64,000 bases of DNA from Ramlibacter henchirensis (GCF_004682015.1 NZ_SMLM01000001.1:868001-932000), one strand, 5' to 3'; numbered from the stretch's first letter, positions 18,374 to 28,391 are shown. Made by a program: numbers and translations. Notes: generated by a model not told the origin, from the letters alone.

Positions 18374-19987
18374 CTACTCCCGCTCCACCACGAACCGCGT
18401 CACCTTCGGCGGCTCCTCCCCGAGGTGGAATCCCAGCCGGCGATCCCGCAGCTGCGTATCAGCGGCCGTGATCCGATCGAACCGCCGCAGGTGCTCGACC
18501 CAGGACTCGTCTGTGATCTGCTCGACATACCGCCCCGGCTCCGAAAGGTCGTGCAGCAATTGCCAAGCGAGCGCCCCCTGCGCCAGCCGGCTGCGGCGGC
18601 TCTCCTCCATCACGGCCAGGAATTCCCTCTCGCGCGCCGGGTCGATCATGTATTCGATCGACAGCTGGATTCGCCCGGAGCTCGGCGGCACCGGGATCTC
18701 CGGCACCTTGAGCACGTGCGAAGGCGTCAGGTCCTCCTCGGTGCCGCGGTCGCTCATCAGCTTCTGCACCGTGAACATCAGCATCACGCCGGTGAAGGCC
18801 GCGATGGTGAGGCTGTCGCGCAGGCTGCTCCAGGTGGCGACCTGGCCCCAGAAGGCCGCGCCCGCCGCGGTGGAGCCCATCAGGCACATCTGGTAGATCG
18901 ACATGCCGCGGGCGCGCACCCAGTCGGGCAGGGCCATCTGCGCGGCCACCGTCAGCGAATTGGCCACCGTGATCCAGGCCATGCCGGAGACGACCATCGC
19001 GGGCACCGCCACCGCGACGTTCGGCGCGTAGGCCACCGCCAGCGTGCCGATCGCCTGCAGCACGGTGCCGGTGAAGACCAGCCGCTGCAGCGGCAGCCAG
19101 GCGCGGATGCGCGGCATCTGCAGTGCCGCGACGATGGCGCCCGCGCCCATGGACGCCAGCAGCAGCGTGAACGTGCCGGCCGAGCCGCCCGGCAGGCCGC
19201 GCGCGACCAGCGGCAGCATCGCCAGCTGCGCCGTCGAGTGCAGGAAGAAGACCGAGATGCGCAGCAGGATCCCGCGCATCCGGCTGGACTGGCGCACGAA
19301 CTGAACGCCGACCCGCATCGCGCTGGACAGCCGCTCGCGGCCGAGCGGGCTCTCCTTGTGCTCGCGGCGCCAGCGCATGATGACGAAGCCGGCCACGATC
19401 GACAGCACCGCGTTCAGCACGAACACCCAGGCGCTGCCCGCGGCGGCGATGATGGCGCCGGCGACCAGGGGCCCGATGATGCGCGAGCCGTTCATGGCCA
19501 CCCCGTTCAGGGCCAGCGCCTGCGGCAGCATCGGCCGCGAGATCACCTCCGGGATGATGGCCGCGAACACCGGCCATCGCATCGCGAGTCCGATCCCGTT
19601 GGCGAACGTGAGCGCCAGCAGCAGGCCCGGACTCATCCAGCCCATCACGATCACGCCGCACAGCAGCGTGGCGACGCCGGCCACCCAGAACTGCGTGGCC
19701 ATGAAGTAGCGCTTGCGGTCCAGGATGTCGGCCAGCGCGCCGCTGGGCAGGCCGAGGAAGAAGACGGGCAGCGTGGAGGCCGACTGCACCAGGGCGACCC
19801 ACAGCGGCGTGGGCGCGATCGACGTCATCAGCCAGGCGGCAGCCACGTCGTTCATCCACATCGTGGTGTTGGCCGCGAACCAGGTGAACCACAGCATCCG
19901 GAAGACCGGATTGCCGAGCGGCCCGAACGCGGTGACGGGCGGGGAAACCGGCGGCGGCTCGAGGGTGGCGCGCTCGGGGTCGGACAT
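18374..19987 (-). CDS. MFS transporter with C-terminal soluble domain (MFS_3 / transmembrane secretion effector type)
   Basis: 537 aa. Residues ~25-420 form about 12 hydrophobic segments with the MFS loop motif GALADILDRKRYFM after helix 2 and MRWPVFAAIIPE in helix 4-5, as in the EntS/PF05977-type exporters. Unlike ordinary MFS proteins it continues with a ~110-residue soluble domain (from VPEIPVPPS on) with an antibiotic-biosynthesis-monooxygenase-like look (REREFLAVMEESRRSRLAQGA...). The substrate is unknown. Its ATG overlaps the retropepsin stop (TGATG), so it is the third gene of a yajQ-retropepsin-MFS operon. Confidence 0.85.
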   Translation of the reverse strand: MSDPERATLEPPPVSPPVTAFGPLGNPVFRMLWFTWFAANTTMWMNDVAAAWLMTSIAPTPLWVALVQSASTLPVFFLGLPSGALADILDRKRYFMATQFWVAGVATLLCGVIVMGWMSPGLLLALTFANGIGLAMRWPVFAAIIPEVISRPMLPQALALNGVAMNGSRIIGPLVAGAIIAAAGSAWVFVLNAVLSIVAGFVIMRWRREHKESPLGRERLSSAMRVGVQFVRQSSRMRGILLRISVFFLHSTAQLAMLPLVARGLPGGSAGTFTLLLASMGAGAIVAALQMPRIRAWLPLQRLVFTGTVLQAIGTLAVAYAPNVAVAVPAMVVSGMAWITVANSLTVAAQMALPDWVRARGMSIYQMCLMGSTAAGAAFWGQVATWSSLRDSLTIAAFTGVMLMFTVQKLMSDRGTEEDLTPSHVLKVPEIPVPPSSGRIQLSIEYMIDPAREREFLAVMEESRRSRLAQGALAWQLLHDLSEPGRYVEQITDESWVEHLRRFDRITAADTQLRDRRLGFHLGEEPPKVTRFVVERE

Positions 19988-20625
19988 CAGTAGCGGCGCT
20001 CGAGCACCATCTGGTCGTTCTCGCGCCGCATCTGGAACCGGTTCAGGAAGCTGTTGCCCAGCAGGATGTACGGCATCGGCTGCTGGCTCACCACCGCTTC
20101 CACGTTGCGCACTTCCACGTCACGGATCCGCACCGTGCCCAGCATGACGCGCCAGCCCATGGTGACGCCGTTGGCCGTTCCCAGGCGCACCGGCTGGCCG
20201 GACTTGTAATCCAGGCCGAGACGATCCGCCTCGGACGCGCCGATGCCGATGCTGGTGGCGCCGGTGTCCACCATGAAGAAGGTCGCGCGGCCGTTGATGC
20301 TGCCTTCGCTGTGGAAATGGCCGCCGGTGCCCACCGTCAGCACGATCTTCGAGCCGCTGGGCGCGGCGCCGCTGCCGCCGACGCTGGCCGGCGCTTCGCC
20401 CACGCGCAGGGTCTTGCGCCGGCCATCGATCTCCACGACGGCCTGGTCGCCCGACGTGGAGACGACCTTCACGCCCTGGTGCGTGTCGCCCGGCGCCACC
20501 GGCTTGGGCGCGGAACCGTTGACGATCAGCAGGGCGCGGTTGCCCATCATCCCCTGCAGGGCGACCGATTGCGCCCAGGCCGGAACGCAGGCGAGCAGGG
20601 ACACGGCGAGAAGCGCCTTATGCAT
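19987..20625 (-). CDS. Exported retropepsin-like aspartic protease (TIGR02281 type)
   Basis: 212 aa. A signal peptide (MHKALLAVSLLACVPAWA-Q) is followed by a short beta domain (20-80) and a retropepsin-like domain. The active-site motif is D120-TGA in FMVDTGATSIGIG, and the ILLGNSFLNRF flap/hinge matches bacterial clan AA proteases that work as dimers. An in-frame TTG at 20649 would remove the signal-like start, so ATG 20625 is preferred. The substrate is unknown; periplasmic location is inferred. Confidence 0.85.
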   Translation of the reverse strand: MHKALLAVSLLACVPAWAQSVALQGMMGNRALLIVNGSAPKPVAPGDTHQGVKVVSTSGDQAVVEIDGRRKTLRVGEAPASVGGSGAAPSGSKIVLTVGTGGHFHSEGSINGRATFFMVDTGATSIGIGASEADRLGLDYKSGQPVRLGTANGVTMGWRVMLGTVRIRDVEVRNVEAVVSQQPMPYILLGNSFLNRFQMRRENDQMVLERRY

Positions 20626-20645
20626 GCGGGAGATGCCTTTTCTGA

Positions 20646-21131
20646 TCAATCGCGGAAGTTGTTGAAGGACAGGGGCAGGTCGCTGATCTCCTTGCGGATC
20701 AGGGCCATGGCGGCCTGCAGTTCGTCCTTCTTGGCGCCGGTGACGCGCACCGCGTCGCCCTGGATGGAGGCCTGGAGTTTCAGCTTGCTGTCCTTGATGA
20801 GCTTCTGGACCTTCTTGGCCTGCTCCGACTCGATGCCGCTGCGCACCTTGACCACCTGCTTGACCTTGTCGCCGCCGATCTTTTCGACCTTGCCTTTATC
20901 GAGGAAACGCACGTCCACGTTGCGCTTGGCCAGCTTGTTCGTGAGGATGTCCTCGACCTGGCCGAGCTGGAACTCGGCGTCTCCGTAGAGGGTGATTTCC
21001 TTTTCCTTGATCTCGATGGCGGCCGACGTGCCCTTGAAGTCGAACCGGGTGCCGATCTCCTTGGCGGTGTTGTCGACGGCGTTCTTCACCTCGACCAGGT
21101 TGGGCTCGCAGACTGTATCGAATGACGGCAT
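20646..21131 (-). CDS. YajQ family nucleotide-binding protein
   Basis: 161-aa UPF0234 protein. Family members bind nucleotides; in Xanthomonas a homologue binds c-di-GMP and modulates a transcription factor. The N-terminal MPSFD-V and the two alpha/beta repeats with GTRFDFKGT and [20 protein letters not shown] are diagnostic. AGGGAAG is 5 nt before ATG 21131. It is divergent from murB with 43 bp between starts and heads the operon with the retropepsin and MFS genes. Confidence 0.93.
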   Translation of the reverse strand: MPSFDTVCEPNLVEVKNAVDNTAKEIGTRFDFKGTSAAIEIKEKEITLYGDAEFQLGQVEDILTNKLAKRNVDVRFLDKGKVEKIGGDKVKQVVKVRSGIESEQAKKVQKLIKDSKLKLQASIQGDAVRVTGAKKDELQAAMALIRKEISDLPLSFNNFRD

Positions 21132-21174
21132 TGCACTTCCCTTGCGCCCGGCGCGCTTGGGCGACAATTCTCCC

Positions 21175-22224
21175 ATGATCGTGGAGCACAACGTCTCCCT
21201 CGCGCCGCACAACAGCTTCGGCATCGTCGCCAAGGCGCGCGAACTCGTGCGCGTGCGCAGCGAGGCCGACGTGGTGCAGCTGCTGGCCGACCCGCAGCTG
21301 GCCGTGCGCCCGAAGTTCATTCTGGGCGGCGGCAGCAACATCGTGCTCACGGGCGACGTGAGGCCGCTGGTGCTGAAGGTGGAGATCGCCGGGCGCGAGG
21401 TGATCGAGGACGGGCCGCGCGCCACCATCGTCCAGGTCGGCGCCGGCGAGAACTGGCACGACACGGTGCGCTGGACGATGGAGCAGGGCCTGCCCGGGCT
21501 GGAGAACCTGGCGCTGATCCCCGGCACCGTGGGCGGATCGCCGGTGCAGAACGTCGGCGCTTACGGCGTCGAATTGCAGGACCGCTTCGAGTCGCTCGAC
21601 GCCATCGACCTGCAGACCGGCCGGGTCTTCACGCTCGATGCGGCGCAGTGCGCTTTCGGCTACCGGGATTCCGTCTTCAAGCACCAGGCGCCCGAGGGCG
21701 GCAGCGCGCGCGGCATGGGCCTGGCGGGCCGGGCGCTGATCCTGCGCGTGCGGCTGCGGCTACCCAAGCCGTGGAAGCCGGTGCTGGGGTATGCGGACCT
21801 GGAACGCAAGGTGGCAGAGACCGGCGTGCGCGAGCCCACGCCGCGGCAGATCTTCGACTGGGTGTGCGCCATCCGCAGCACCAAGCTGCCGGACCCGCGC
21901 GTGATCGGCAACGCGGGCAGCTTCTTCAAGAACCCGACTGTGACGCCCGAGCAGTGCACGGACATCATCGCCCGCGAGCCCGGCATCGTGCACTACCCGA
22001 TGCCCGATGGCCGCGTGAAGCTGGCCGCCGGCTGGCTGATCGACGCCTGCGGCTGGAAGGGCAAGTCGGTGGGCAATGCCGGCGTGTACGAGAAGCAGGC
22101 GCTGGTGCTGGTCAACCGCGGCGGCGCCACGGGCGGCGAGGTCGTCACCCTGGCGCGCGCGATCCAGACCAGCGTGTACGAGCGCTTCGGCATCCGGCTG
22201 GAGCCGGAGCCGGTGGTGGTCTGA
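21175..22224 (+). CDS. murB: UDP-N-acetylenolpyruvoylglucosamine reductase
   Basis: 349-aa FAD enzyme that reduces enolpyruvyl-UDP-GlcNAc to UDP-MurNAc in peptidoglycan synthesis. Type I MurB features are seen: N-terminal HNSFGI, the FAD pocket [41 protein letters not shown], and the catalytic serine in [10 protein letters not shown] with a terminal Glu in [13 protein letters not shown]. Length is normal. Confidence 0.97.
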   Translation: MIVEHNVSLAPHNSFGIVAKARELVRVRSEADVVQLLADPQLAVRPKFILGGGSNIVLTGDVRPLVLKVEIAGREVIEDGPRATIVQVGAGENWHDTVRWTMEQGLPGLENLALIPGTVGGSPVQNVGAYGVELQDRFESLDAIDLQTGRVFTLDAAQCAFGYRDSVFKHQAPEGGSARGMGLAGRALILRVRLRLPKPWKPVLGYADLERKVAETGVREPTPRQIFDWVCAIRSTKLPDPRVIGNAGSFFKNPTVTPEQCTDIIAREPGIVHYPMPDGRVKLAAGWLIDACGWKGKSVGNAGVYEKQALVLVNRGGATGGEVVTLARAIQTSVYERFGIRLEPEPVVV

Positions 22225-22383
22225 TCCGCTGACCGGTTCGCTGGTCGTCAGCTGATCAGCGGCCTGCTCGCGGCCGCGCTCCCTGCGCCGGGCCGGTTGC
22301 GGCCTCAGCCTACGCGGCCGCGCTCCGCGCCTGTTCATAGTTCAGGCTGCGCCCGCCGCCGGGCGCGGACCCCTCACGACCCA

Positions 22384-24201
22384 ATGAAGCCCGGCCTGCT
22401 CGCACGCGCTCGACGGTGGTGCACCGCCGCGCTGTGGGCCACGCTGGCGGCGGGCGCCGCGCTGGCGCAGGAAGGCGCGCAGCGCCCCGCCTTCAACCTC
22501 GAAGTGCGGGCGCCGAACCCGGTGCGCGAACTGCTCGAGCGCCACCTCGAACTGCAGCGCTACCGCTCGGTGCCCGACCTCGACGAGGCCGAACTCACGC
22601 GCCTGCTGCGGCTGGCCGAACGCGACGCGCGCCAGCTGCTGGGCACGCTCGGCTACTTCGCGCCGCAGCTGGAGATCCGCCGCGAGCCGGCGGCGGCCGG
22701 CGCCGTGCCGGACATCGTGGTCGCGGTGGAGCCGGGCCCGCCCGCGACGGTGACCGAGGTGGACATCGGCTTCGCGGGCGACATCGCCGCATCGGAGGAA
22801 CCGGAGGCCATCCTGCAGCGCGCGCGCATCCGCGAGCAGTGGCTCCTGCCGTCGGGCCGCCGCTGGACGCAGGAGGCGTGGAACGACGCGAAGTCGGACG
22901 CGCTGCGCGAACTGGTGGCGCGCCGCTACCCCGCGGGCAGGATCGGCTTCAGCCAGGCCGACATCGATGCGGCCACGCAGCGCGCGCGCCTGGGCCTGCG
23001 GCTGGACTCCGGTCCGCTGTTCCGGCTGGGCGAGATGCAGGTCGGCGGCATCGAACGCTACGACCCTGTGGTGGTGCCGCGCATCGCCCGCCTGCCCCCG
23101 GGCACGATCTACGACCAGGACAAGATCCAGCGCGCGCAACTGCGGCTGGTGGGCAGCGGCTACTTCGATTCGGCCTTCATCTACGTCGATCCCGCCGCCG
23201 ACCCCAACGCGGCGCCGGTGCAGGTCACCGTGCGCGAGTCGCCGCTGCACAAGGTGGTGCTGGGCGTCGGCTTCTCCACCGATGCCGGTCCGCGCGCGAG
23301 CGTGGAGTACACGCACAACCGCCTGCCCGGCCTGGACTGGCGGGCCGTGACCAAGCTGCAGGTCGACCGCAAGGCGCCCTTCATCGCCACCGAGCTGTTC
23401 GCGATCCCCGATGCGGACGGCTGGCGCTGGGGCGTGGCGGGCCGCATCGAGCGCGTGGACGACGACGAGCTCGTCACGCACAGCCAGATGCTGCGCGTGG
23501 GCCGCACCCGCAGCGAGGAGCGCATCGACCGCAACGTGTACGTGCAGTACGACCGCTCCAACGTGCGAGCGGAGGAGGGCGCGCCGCCGCCCGCGGACAC
23601 CGGCGACGGCACGGCCATCAGCGCCAACTACGTGTGGAACGGCCGCTACTTCGACCGCACGCCCTATCCGGAGCGTGGCTTCGCGATCGGCGCGGAGTTC
23701 GGCGCGGGCCTGACGCTGGTGGGCAGCCGCAGCCCGTTCCAGCGCACGGTGTTGCGCGGGCTCCAGATCGTGCCGCTGGCGAGCGGTCGCATCCAGTGGC
23801 GAGCGGAAGCCGGCGCGGTGGTGGCGCGGCGCAGCGCGCGCGTGCCGTCCACGCAGTTGTTTCGCACCGGCGGCGACACGTCGGTGCGCGGCTATGGGTT
23901 TCGCGACATCGGCGTGCTGCAGCCTTCCGGCGTCGTGGGGCCCGGGCGCTACCTCGCGGTGGGCAGCATCGAGTGGCAGCAGCCGATCCGGCGCGGCGGC
24001 GTGGACACCGATTTCGAGGGGGTGGTGTTCGTCGACGGCGGCGCCGTGGCCGACCGCGTGCCGGACCTGCAGGACGTCTCGTTCGGCATCGGCACCGGCG
24101 TGCGCTTCCGCAGCCCGATCGGCCCGCTGCAGGTGGACCTGGCCTACGGCCTGGAGGCGAGGCGGCTGCGGCTGCACGTCAACCTGGGCACGACCTTCTG
24201 A
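22384..24201 (+). CDS. tamA: TamA: Omp85-family outer-membrane assembly factor
   Basis: 605-aa BamA-superfamily protein. After a signal peptide (ends ALA-QEG) there are POTRA-like repeats to about residue 270 and then a 16-strand beta-barrel. The barrel carries the Omp85 signatures PYPERGF and DTSVRGYGFRDIG (the VRGY lid-lock motif) and ends in a C-terminal Phe (NLGTTF). With TamB it links inner and outer membranes and helps insert outer-membrane proteins or move lipids. tamB starts 9 bp downstream. Confidence 0.95.
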   Translation: MKPGLLARARRWCTAALWATLAAGAALAQEGAQRPAFNLEVRAPNPVRELLERHLELQRYRSVPDLDEAELTRLLRLAERDARQLLGTLGYFAPQLEIRREPAAAGAVPDIVVAVEPGPPATVTEVDIGFAGDIAASEEPEAILQRARIREQWLLPSGRRWTQEAWNDAKSDALRELVARRYPAGRIGFSQADIDAATQRARLGLRLDSGPLFRLGEMQVGGIERYDPVVVPRIARLPPGTIYDQDKIQRAQLRLVGSGYFDSAFIYVDPAADPNAAPVQVTVRESPLHKVVLGVGFSTDAGPRASVEYTHNRLPGLDWRAVTKLQVDRKAPFIATELFAIPDADGWRWGVAGRIERVDDDELVTHSQMLRVGRTRSEERIDRNVYVQYDRSNVRAEEGAPPPADTGDGTAISANYVWNGRYFDRTPYPERGFAIGAEFGAGLTLVGSRSPFQRTVLRGLQIVPLASGRIQWRAEAGAVVARRSARVPSTQLFRTGGDTSVRGYGFRDIGVLQPSGVVGPGRYLAVGSIEWQQPIRRGGVDTDFEGVVFVDGGAVADRVPDLQDVSFGIGTGVRFRSPIGPLQVDLAYGLEARRLRLHVNLGTTF

Positions 24202-24210
24202 GGCACGCCG

Positions 24211-27200
24211 ATGAAGATCCTCCAGGCCCTGTTCGTCGCGTTCCTCTCGGTGGTGCTGCTGGTCGTGCTCGCCATCGGCGGGGTGTGGTGGTGGGCCGGC
24301 ACCGAAGGGTCGGCGCAGTGGGTGCTCGCGCAGGTGGCACGGCGGCAGCCCATCGTGGCGGAGAAGGTCACCGGGTCGCTGAGGCATGGCCTGCAGGTCG
24401 GCCGGCTGGTGTGGAGCCGGGAGGGCGTCGAGGTCGAAGCGCGTGAGGTCGAGCTGGCGTGGAAGCCGCTGGCGCTGCTGCAGCGATCGCTGCAGCTCGA
24501 TCGGCTTCGGGCCACGCAGGTGCGCGTCGTCGACCGGCGGCCCGACACGGGTGAGCGACCCAAGCCGCCCGAGTCGCTCATGCTCCCGGTGCGGGTCGGC
24601 ATCGACGACCTGACTGTCGGACGCTTCGAGTACGTGGATGGCAGGACCGTCGAGTTGCGCGACTTCGCCGCGTCGTACCGCTTCGATGGCTCGGACCACC
24701 GGCTGGACGTGCGCAACCTGCGCGCCTGGGACGGCCACTACCGCGGCAACCTGCGACTGGGCGCGGGGGCCGGGCTGCCGCTCGAAGCGGCGCTGCAGGG
24801 GCGCATCAGCGCTCCCGTGCCCGGCGCGAAGGCGGCGCTGCCGCTCGTGTTCGAGGCCAACGCGCAGGGCCGGATAGAAGCCTTCGACCTGCGCGCGCAG
24901 GTGCAGGGCGAGCCGGGCAGCGCCGCCATCGGCGCAACGCAGGCGCGCCTGGCCGCGCAGGTGACGCCGTTCGAGCCAATGCCAGTGGCGAGCGCCACCG
25001 CCGACGTGCAGGCCTTCGACGCCGGGGCCTTGTGGCCGCGCGCGCCGCACACGTCGCTGTCGGGCCGCGTCGCCGTCCAGCCGGTCGGGACGACCACCTG
25101 GACCGTGAGCGCCGACCTGCGCAATGCGCTGCCCGGCCCGTGGGACCGCCAGCGGGTGCCGGCCGAGCGCGTGCGGCTGCAGGGCGACTGGCGCCTGCCC
25201 GGCCTGGCGCTGGTGCGCGAACTGGAAGCGCAGGTCGGCGGCGGACGGGTGGTGGCGCGCGGGCAGTGGGAAGCCGAGGACGCGTGGCGCGTCGAAGGCA
25301 CGCTGTCGGGTGTGAATCCCGCGGCCGTCCACACCGCGATGGCGCCGCTGCCCCTGAGCGGCCGCGCGACGATCCGCCAGCAGGGCAAGGCGTACCTGTT
25401 CGACACGCAGCTGGAATCCTCCGGCAAGCCGGCCGTGGCGCGCGCGAGCCCGAACGAACTCGCGGCCACCGTCGCCGCGCTGGAGCTGCGCTCGCTGCAG
25501 GCACGCGGCCGCTGGGCGGGCGAAGAGCTGTCGCTGCCGCTGCTGGTGGTGAACACGGCCGATGCCCGGCTGGATGCCGCCCTCGACCTTCGGCCCGACG
25601 CACGGTCCGGCCGCGGCCGCGCGGACCTCGAGGCGCCGGGACTTCGCGTGCGCGCCGTCGGGTCGATCGGGCCGACGACCGGCGGCGGCAACGCGCGGGT
25701 CATCGCGGCCGACATCGCCCAGGCCCAGCAATGGCTGATGAAGCTGCCGGGACTGCCACCAGAGATCGGCGAGCAGCTTCTTGCGGGACGCGGCGACGTG
25801 CAGCTCGCGTGGCAAGGCGGCTGGGACGATCCGACCGTGCAGGGCACGCTGACGCTGCCGCTGCTGCAACCGGCCGCCGGGCCGAATGAGGCCGCGCCCT
25901 GGGCCGTGCGCGACGTCAGTGCACGGGTGGACGGCCGGCTCGCCGATGCCAGGCTGGACCTGAAGGCGCAGCTGCAGCAGGGCGCGCGAACGCTGGCGCT
26001 GGAACTGGATGGCCGCGGCGGGCAACGTGCCGCCGGCGCGTGGGAAGGACAGGTCGGCCAGCTCCAGGCCGTGGCGCGCGATCCGGCGGTCGGGCCCGGA
26101 CCCTGGCGAATCACGCTCCGGCGCCCGCTGGACGTGAAGTGGGCGTCCGGCCGCCTGGAGGCGGGCGCGTCGGAGGCGACGCTGTTCGCGCCTCCGCCCG
26201 CGCCGGGCCGCGCCATGACGCAGGCCGTGCTGGCCTGGGAGCCGATCCGCTGGGGCGGCGGCCAGTTGCGCACGGCCGGGCGGATCACCGGCGTGCCTAT
26301 GGGATGGATCGAGCTGTTCGGCGGACCGCAGCTGGCCGGATCGGCGCTCAGCGGCGACCTGGTGTTCGATGGCCGCTGGGACGCGGTGCTGGGCGACACG
26401 CTGCGCGTGCAGGCGAGCCTGGAGCGCAGCCGCGGTGATCTCTCGGTGCTGGCCGAAACCGCCGACGGGGGCCCGGCCCGCGTGCAGGCCGGCGTGCGGG
26501 AGGCGCGGCTCCTCATCGACGGGCAGGGCGAAGCGGTGACGCTCACGTTGCGCTGGGATTCCGAGCGGGCCGGCACGGCCGACGCGCGCCTCGCCACGCG
26601 ATTGGCCCAAGGCGCCAATGGCTGGTCGTGGCCCGAGACGGCGCCGCTGACGGGCTCGGTCAAGGCGCAGCTGCCGCGGCTCGGCGTGTGGTCGCTGCTG
26701 GCGCCTCCGGGTTGGCGATTGCGGGGATCGCTGGCAGCGGACATCGCCGTTGCGGGCACGCGCGCGGAGCCGCTGCTCACCGGCAACCTGAGCGCGGACG
26801 ACCTGGCGCTGCGCTCCGTCGTCGACGGCTTCGCGCTGCAGGACGGGCGGCTGCGCGCGCGGCTGGACGGGCGACGCGTCGTCGTCGAGGAACTGCTGCT
26901 GCAAGGCCCCGGGGCGGACGGCGGCCGGGTGGCGGGTTCGGGCGAAGGCAGCTGGCTGCGCGAAGGCCCGCAGGTGCGCGTGTCCACCACCATCGACCGG
27001 TTGCGCGCCAGCACGCGCACCGATCGCCAGCTCACCGTCTCGGGGCAGCTCACCGCTCGCATGGATGCGTCGGGAGCGGACGTGCGCGGCGGGCTGCGCG
27101 TGGATCGCGCGCGCATCGCGCTGCCCGAGGAAGCCGCACCGCGCCTGGGCGATGACGTCGTCGTGCGCAACCTGCCGCCGGGCGTGTCGCTCGGGCGCGA

Positions 27201-27936
27201 TCCGGAGAAGGAGAACGGCCGCCGCGAAGGCCGGCCGCTGACGGCGGCCATCAACCTGGACCTCGGCAACGACTTCCGCGTGCAGGGTCGCGGTATCGAC
27301 ACGCGGCTGGCCGGCTCGCTGGTGGTCGCCGGCGAAGCGCTGGACGAACCGCGCCTGACCGGCGTGATCCGCACGGTCGGCGGCGAGTACCGGGCTTATG
27401 GCCAGCGGCTGGACATCGATCGCGGCGTGCTGCGCTTCACCGGGCCGGTCGACAACCCGGCGCTCGACATCCTGGCGATCCGGCCGCGGCTGGCGCAGCG
27501 CGTGGGCGTTCAGGTGACCGGCACCGCGCAGGCGCCGTTTGTGCGGCTGTATGCGGAACCTGATTTGCCCGAAGGCGAGAAGCTCGCGTGGCTCGTACTC
27601 GGCCGGCCGGCGGCGTCGGGTGGCGCCGAGACGGCCTTGCTGCAATCAGCCGCCCTGGCGCTGCTGCAAAGCCGCACCGGCGGTGGTACCGGCAAGGGAC
27701 CTGCCGCGCTGCTGGGGCTGGATGAGCTCGGGTTCCGCAGGGACGGAGAGGAGGGTCCGGCGGTGACGCTCGGCAAGCGGCTGGGGAGGAACCTGTACGC
27801 GTCGTACGAGCGCAGCCTGACCGGGGCGCTGGGAACCTTGTACGTGTTCTACGACCTGTCGCAGCGGTTGACGGTGCGGGCGCAGGCGGGGGAGAGGTCG
27901 GCGGTTGATCTGATCTTCACGTTTGCGTACGACTGA
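24211..27936 (+). CDS. tamB: TamB: translocation/assembly module, AsmA-like lipid-transfer protein
   Basis: 1241 aa. One N-terminal membrane anchor (residues ~4-28) is followed by a very long beta-rich periplasmic region that would form the hydrophobic groove, and the conserved C-terminal DUF490 domain: GRGIDTRLAGSLVVAGEALDEPRLTG, then GVLRFTGPVDNPALDILA and the terminal VDLIFTFAYD. Length is typical. It is the second gene of tamA-tamB; the operon ends at the 800-bp repeat region. Confidence 0.95.
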   Translation: MKILQALFVAFLSVVLLVVLAIGGVWWWAGTEGSAQWVLAQVARRQPIVAEKVTGSLRHGLQVGRLVWSREGVEVEAREVELAWKPLALLQRSLQLDRLRATQVRVVDRRPDTGERPKPPESLMLPVRVGIDDLTVGRFEYVDGRTVELRDFAASYRFDGSDHRLDVRNLRAWDGHYRGNLRLGAGAGLPLEAALQGRISAPVPGAKAALPLVFEANAQGRIEAFDLRAQVQGEPGSAAIGATQARLAAQVTPFEPMPVASATADVQAFDAGALWPRAPHTSLSGRVAVQPVGTTTWTVSADLRNALPGPWDRQRVPAERVRLQGDWRLPGLALVRELEAQVGGGRVVARGQWEAEDAWRVEGTLSGVNPAAVHTAMAPLPLSGRATIRQQGKAYLFDTQLESSGKPAVARASPNELAATVAALELRSLQARGRWAGEELSLPLLVVNTADARLDAALDLRPDARSGRGRADLEAPGLRVRAVGSIGPTTGGGNARVIAADIAQAQQWLMKLPGLPPEIGEQLLAGRGDVQLAWQGGWDDPTVQGTLTLPLLQPAAGPNEAAPWAVRDVSARVDGRLADARLDLKAQLQQGARTLALELDGRGGQRAAGAWEGQVGQLQAVARDPAVGPGPWRITLRRPLDVKWASGRLEAGASEATLFAPPPAPGRAMTQAVLAWEPIRWGGGQLRTAGRITGVPMGWIELFGGPQLAGSALSGDLVFDGRWDAVLGDTLRVQASLERSRGDLSVLAETADGGPARVQAGVREARLLIDGQGEAVTLTLRWDSERAGTADARLATRLAQGANGWSWPETAPLTGSVKAQLPRLGVWSLLAPPGWRLRGSLAADIAVAGTRAEPLLTGNLSADDLALRSVVDGFALQDGRLRARLDGRRVVVEELLLQGPGADGGRVAGSGEGSWLREGPQVRVSTTIDRLRASTRTDRQLTVSGQLTARMDASGADVRGGLRVDRARIALPEEAAPRLGDDVVVRNLPPGVSLGRDPEKENGRREGRPLTAAINLDLGNDFRVQGRGIDTRLAGSLVVAGEALDEPRLTGVIRTVGGEYRAYGQRLDIDRGVLRFTGPVDNPALDILAIRPRLAQRVGVQVTGTAQAPFVRLYAEPDLPEGEKLAWLVLGRPAASGGAETALLQSAALALLQSRTGGGTGKGPAALLGLDELGFRRDGEEGPAVTLGKRLGRNLYASYERSLTGALGTLYVFYDLSQRLTVRAQAGERSAVDLIFTFAYD

Positions 27937-27972
27937 GCTTTTTTGGAGTTGCGGCTCTTGGCGTCCGGGGTG

Positions 27973-28230
27973 GCGGCAGGCGGGCCCCGGCGGCGGGCTC
28001 ATGGTGTGCCGGTCTTCGCGCTGGCGCGCGAAGACGCGCGAGGGCTTTCCGCGGGTGCGCGCTCGCGCGGTCGAACTCACAGAGAGACCGGCCTGCGGCC
28101 GCTCTCTCTGTTCAGACACCGCCCGCGAGTCAGAGGTTCATGTCGAGCTTCGCCTGCGGCTCGCAAGAGCGCGCACCCGTTCGCCCTCGCTCGGCCCACA
28201 AATCGCCCGCCGCCGGGGCCCGCCTGCCGC
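27973..28230 (+). repeat. Palindromic repeat element, copy L, with 26-bp terminal inverted repeats
   Basis: The ends are perfect inverted repeats: 27973-27998 (GCGGCAGGCGGGCCCCGG...) and 28205-28230. Inside is a hairpin at 28079-28111 (ACAGAGAG...CTCTCTGT around GGCC arms) and a conserved flank ending CCCACAAATCGCCC. A second, inverted copy lies at 28452-28726. Size (258 bp) and ends resemble a miniature inverted-repeat element. No target-site duplication could be picked out. One reading frame stays open across both copies, but I see no ribosome-binding site or recognised domain. Confidence 0.8.
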
Positions 28231-28296
28231 TTTCGGCGGCGGTGGCGCATTGAAAGGGCAAATCCGAGCAACAGCTTCTTGACGGAGCCTCCGGCG

Positions 28297-28391
28297 TCCC
28301 CCACCCCAACCCTCCCCCGGAGGGGGAGGGTGCAAGAGGCGGCGCGTGCCCCCGTCTTTCCCTCCCCCTCTGAGGGAGGGCAGGGTGGGGG
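28297..28391. repeat. GC-rich double-hairpin repeat between the two TIR elements
   Basis: CCCCCACCCCAACCCTCCC at the left pairs imperfectly with GGGAGGGCAGGGTGGGGG at the right. Two inner hairpins sit at 28310-28330 and 28360-28380. It resembles the unit at 18327-18361. No coding potential is evident. Confidence 0.7.

Noticed and set aside
22342..27645. A 1767-codon open frame on the minus strand across tamA-tamB
   Set aside because: It is antisense to two genes with clear Omp85 and DUF490 signatures. Its Arg/His/Gln-rich translation has no domain, as expected from GC-rich codon shadows.
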